Source of the DNA: Cannabis sativa
Taxonomy: Eukaryota > Streptophyta > Magnoliopsida > Rosales > Cannabaceae
Direction: 5' to 3'
Assembly (NCBI RefSeq): GCF_029168945.1
Contig: NC_083604.1
Location: 47,425,686-47,489,685 of the forward strand
Length of the DNA: 64,000 bases
How positions within the stretch are numbered: position 1 is the first letter of the stretch; each line of letters opens with the position of its first letter. Under the pieces are notes generated by a model, which made no database searches, was not told the origin of the DNA, and saw nothing but the letters and a program-made list of their open reading frames with translations. Of the stretch, positions 60,345 to 64,000 are shown piece by piece. Both the position numbers and the translations under genes were made by a program.

Positions 60345-60755
60345 TATATATATATATATATATATATATGTTGACATAAATTTTGAATATTCTAAATATT
60401 GACCGTTGCCCAAAAAAAAAAAAAAAAATTAAAATAGTCTTAAGAATGAAGAAGTCTTGCCTTAAATCATATTGATCTCCATATATATAATACATTATCC
60501 TTTTACAAACCTCTTACAAAGATACATTTTTTTGTGCATAGAGGTGCTTATAAGCCATTTGTGCGATGTTATTAGGTTGTAAAGTTGTTTGTTTGTAGAT
60601 CAATATACTTGCTGATTTAGCAAAAAATAAAAAAAAAAGATATGGCCAAAATAAAAAACCAAATAAAATTTTAAATCAATCACGCCAATATAATCAACCA
60701 GCTCATATGCTTCCTAAATAACATCCCATAATTATTAGTAATGGCAGTAATAGTG
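60345..60755. other. Intergenic, no gene seen
   Basis: A (TA)n run directly after the Helitron, a 19-base A run near 60410, then unremarkable AT-rich DNA. Confidence 0.5.
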
Positions 60756-61155
60756 TGTTGGGAATATTTTACCAGGATCTAGATTTACTAACAAGTATGT
60801 TGATTAACATCCTAAATATGAATTCTCTAAAACAATGAAATAAATACATAAGGGTTTAAGAAAACCTTACATTGATTGCAGCGGAATATAATGACTCCTT
60901 CCGTTCAAGATATCTAGCCCTTGATTACTTTCTGTAGCGGAGCATTATCAAAATCTGAACTTGGATCTCTTTCTCTCCTTTAGGTTTGGTTACCACCGTC
61001 TTACTCGCTATGATTGAGTACTTGACTTGCTATGTGTGGGCATAGCACTCATTCACTCAAGGTTTCAAATATGGAAGAGCAATAAAGGAGGCTAAAATCA
61101 CTAAGGAAGGAACTCTGTGACAGTCAGTAGTCCCATGATCCGTAAGGAGAAATAC

Positions 61156-63024
61156 TGTTGGAAATATTTTACCAGGATCTAGATTTACTACCAAGTATGT
61201 TTCATTAACATCCTAATATGAATTCTAAAACAATGAAATAAACACATATAAAGTTTAGTAAACCTTACATTGGGTGCAGCGGAATATAATGACTCCTTCC
61301 GTTCAGATCTCTAGCCCTTGATTCCTTTCTGTAGCAGAACATAATCAAGATCTGAACCTGGATCTCTTTCTCTCCTTCCTTTGATGCTGAATCTCCTTCT
61401 TGTTGTTTGGAATCTCCTACAGTCTTACACACTATGATTGAGATACCACTTGATGTGTGTGGGCACTACTCTATCACTCAAGGATTTTCGAAATTGAAGA
61501 AGAAAAGAAGAGAGAAGGTGGCGGCTAGAAGATTTTCTCTGAAGGAATGAGATGCATCATCTTTTTCCTGAAGCCATCACTACCTATTTATAGGTAACCA
61601 CCTAGGTTTAAGTTAGAATTATTTGGCATTAAAATAATGAAAAAATAAATGATAAAAGCCTATAAGAGTGGTCGGCCATGGGCTTTGGATAATGGGCCTC
61701 ACTTATGTAATTTTGCTATTTTATCATTTCTGCATCTCATTATCTCAAAAACGCCAATTTTCAAATTCAACCATTTAAATGCCAATTCTAATTATTTAAT
61801 AACTAAAAATTAATTATTAAATAATATTGTCATTTAAAATATTTATTAATTAGACATATAAAGTCTCTTAATTAATAAATAAACCTAGAATCTCTTTTCT
61901 TTACAATTTCGCCCTTGCTTAGTGAAAATTCATAAATTAGACATAGTCTAACTTTAGAATTATAATTGATTAATCAAAATCAATTAACTGAGTCTTACAA
62001 GTAGTATGGTCTCAACTAGTATGGGGACCATGGGCCTATATAACCGAGCTTCCAATAAGTCGAACCGAATTTACCAAGTAAATTCCTAACTTATTAATTC
62101 CTTATTGAATCCACACTTAGAACTTGGAATTGCACTCTCAGTCATATAGAACGCTCTATATGTTCCACGATATGGATACGTCATTAGTTATCTATTGTTA
62201 TAATCCTAATGTGATCAATGACCCTCTAATATATGATGTACATTGAATAGGCACTAAGTTACCGTTACACCTTCAATGTATTTTATCCTTAAAACACTTA
62301 GCTCCGTATAAATGATATTTCAGCGAAGTGAAATGAGATCTCCACCATTTATCTTTGTTTAGCCAAGCTCGAAGGATATCATCGTTTCACTTCTAAATTC
62401 CTATAGAAGTTATAGACTCCATATTTATGTTAGCGCTCCCACTCAATTATACTATCATGTTCCCAAAATGTACGTATCACCCTGACCCAAAAGTAGGCTT
62501 AACTAACAAATCAAAGAACATGTATAATACTCTTGAGATCGAACCTAAACATATCAGGATTAAGATCATTTGATCTAGGATCAACAAGTGATATTGAATT
62601 GAATAGATATTACGGTAAATTTTAATATATCTAATCAAAGTTCAATATCGGTCCCTTCCGATGTATACTCCCTACATCTGATACTAGGAAACTTTGCCAA
62701 TGCCCTGGAAAGGACATAACACTTATCCAAGGTGTAAGAATACATATCGCTGATTATACCATGCCAGTCTAAATCCAGTGTTCTGACAAATCAGGGAATA
62801 AACTTTCGAACATATAATCAAGATTATATTTCACTGTGTTGACAACACTATAATCATTAACAAATTCATATGTTCTGGACTTAAATATAATTTATACATT
62901 ATGTATATATAATCATGAAATAAATCATGTGAACCATGCAACATTAAATGTTATTTCTGATCTTTATTAGTAAGTAAATCTGATTATATTGAATTGAGTT
63001 TTATTTAGGGCATAAAACCCGACA
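61156..63024 (-). repeat. Solo Copia-type LTR nested in the Cassandra-like LTR
   Basis: 1869 bp, TGTTGGAAA to CCCGACA, flanked by identical AATAC (61151-61155, 63025-63029). No internal region: a classic solo LTR after recombination between LTRs. It is the youngest layer of the nest and is similar to 14149-15983. Confidence 0.9.
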
Positions 63025-63136
63025 AATACCGGGTCAGCTGTGCAATTCCACACCGCCTGGGGAAGGTCAAGTGGGATGATTCAGAGACTATGTAGGTATG
63101 GGACTACACAGTTGAATAGGGCTTAAATGGATTGAT

Positions 63137-63260
63137 TGGTACTACCTATATCAACATCTTATTTTTCGGTAGCCCATCACGAAAGAACTCCACGGTTAAG
63201 CGTGCTTGGCCTGGGGTAATTTCAGGATGGGTGACCTCCTGCGAAGTTTTCCCAGGAAGC
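63137..63260 (+). other. 5S rRNA-like domain (not a ribosomal gene)
   Basis: Contains GTTAAGCGTGCTTGG (63195-63209, box A region) and AGGATGGGTGACCTCCT (63224-63240, box C), both as in plant 5S genes. The 5' third and the 3' end have diverged, and it lies within an LTR, so it acts at most as an internal Pol III promoter of the element. Confidence 0.8.
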
Positions 63261-64000
63261 GTGCAAGTGAGGACAAAGCACGTTAGAAACACTCGTGTTG
63301 GTCTGTAGGGTCAGTCGTCAATCCAGGAAGCAGCCAGAGTGGTGTACTCGTGTATAAGAGTCATTATTCCTTGGGTGTAAGGATCCAATATAGGCTTGAA
63401 ATGGGGACGTTACAAACTCTCTCATTTAGGTTGGTTGAATAGTCAAGTTGACATTAGTTGGATGAGTGAGAGCATCATGTTCCTTTTATAATGTTTCAAC
63501 TAGGGCTTAGGGCTGAATTATATAGATTAAAAAAGAATAAAATATTGGGCAAAAAACCACACTAGGATCAGCCACTTAAAGTGCCAATCTCTAGTTACAA
63601 TTTTGCCACTTTCTTAACCACTATTCTTCTTTCAATAATACCATATTTTTCAATGCAATCATATATATGCCAAAATTATTTATTTAATAAATATAATTAA
63701 TTATCAAATAAAATTATCATTTATGTGATTTATTAATTAGATCATGCAAAGTCTCTTAATTAACAAATTGAGCCCAAACCTCTTTTCTTCACAATTAAGC
63801 CTAGTGAAAATTCATAAAAAAGATATAGTCTAATTTTAGAATTATAATTGATTAATTAAAATCAATTAACTGAGTCTGCAAGCAGTATTATCTCAACTAG
63901 TGAGGGGACCATGGGCCTATATAACCGAGCTTTCAATAAGTAGATCTAGAATTCACCAAGTAAATTCTCTAACTTATTAATTCCGTCTTGCACCACTATT

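Larger units (their letters stand above)
61116..63414 (+). mobile_element. Cassandra-like solo LTR carrying 5S sequence
   Basis: Starts TGTGACAG and ends GACGTTACA, flanked on both sides by AACTC (61111-61115, 63415-63419), a perfect 5-bp duplication. Without the nested LTR it is about 425 bp. Its core is a 5S rRNA-like Pol III promoter region, the hallmark of Cassandra TRIM elements. Only one LTR is present, so it is a solo LTR. It is somewhat longer than the Cassandra LTRs I know. Confidence 0.75.
60756..64000 (-). mobile_element. Outer Copia-type LTR, interrupted and cut by window end
   Basis: Starts TGTTGGGAA at 60756 after TAGTG and runs to 61115, then resumes at 63420 with the same family's middle part (degenerate) to the window end. 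It is more diverged than the other LTRs, so it is the oldest layer. The last ~16 bases no longer match the LTR. It is split by the 5S-bearing LTR. Confidence 0.7.

Noticed and set aside
63137..63260. Functional 5S rRNA gene
   Set aside because: Only the internal promoter boxes match well; the ends have diverged, there is no terminator array or tandem repeat, and it sits inside a solo LTR.

Overview
The window looks like repeat-rich, very AT-rich nuclear DNA of a flowering plant (eudicot). The evidence is LTR retrotransposons with plant initiator-Met-type primer sites, a plant CACTA transposon, a Helitron, a 5S-carrying Cassandra-like LTR, and one intron-containing YUCCA-type auxin-biosynthesis gene. 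I cannot name the species from sequence alone. There is no bacterial-type gene organisation.

Layout. 1-15983 is a pile of related Copia-type LTR elements: a plus-strand 3' end (1-3171) sits inside a minus-strand element (3172-8518), which is fused to a second minus-strand element carrying a broken gag-protease (8519-14108), followed by LTR pieces. 15984-19946 is a 3'-truncated CACTA element on the minus strand with a decayed transposase. 19947-21497 is the 3' end of another LTR element, followed by a microsatellite and a small CACTA-like MITE. 23221-46011 is one compound insertion bounded by 490-bp LTRs. Inside it lies a rearranged, apparently circularly permuted copy of a gag-only Copia-type element. 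Nested inside that are a complete gag-only element (27543-39126) and, in the right LTR, a Mutator-like element (44301-45587). 46516-53545 is a 5'-truncated minus-strand non-coding relative. 54929-56887 is the only host gene I recognise: a four-exon, 397-codon YUCCA-like flavin monooxygenase on the minus strand with a TATA box. 58145-60344 is a probable non-autonomous Helitron. 60756-64000 is a three-layer nest: a Copia-type LTR containing a 5S-bearing Cassandra-like LTR containing a solo Copia-type LTR.

The dominant repeat is a family of Copia-type elements with ~1.9-kb LTRs whose copies here have gag only, or no visible coding at all, and no complete pol. Their 2.8-4-kb leader between the primer site and gag is the most interesting sequence here. 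It keeps small hairpins with an invariant CUAAU loop on different stems, a GC-rich patch whose hairpins pair despite sequence change, a duplicated motif, and a splice donor/acceptor pair that would remove the leader from a gag mRNA. I infer that unspliced RNA is the transposition template and that the leader carries its cis signals, possibly for packaging by a partner element. That is a hypothesis from sequence only.
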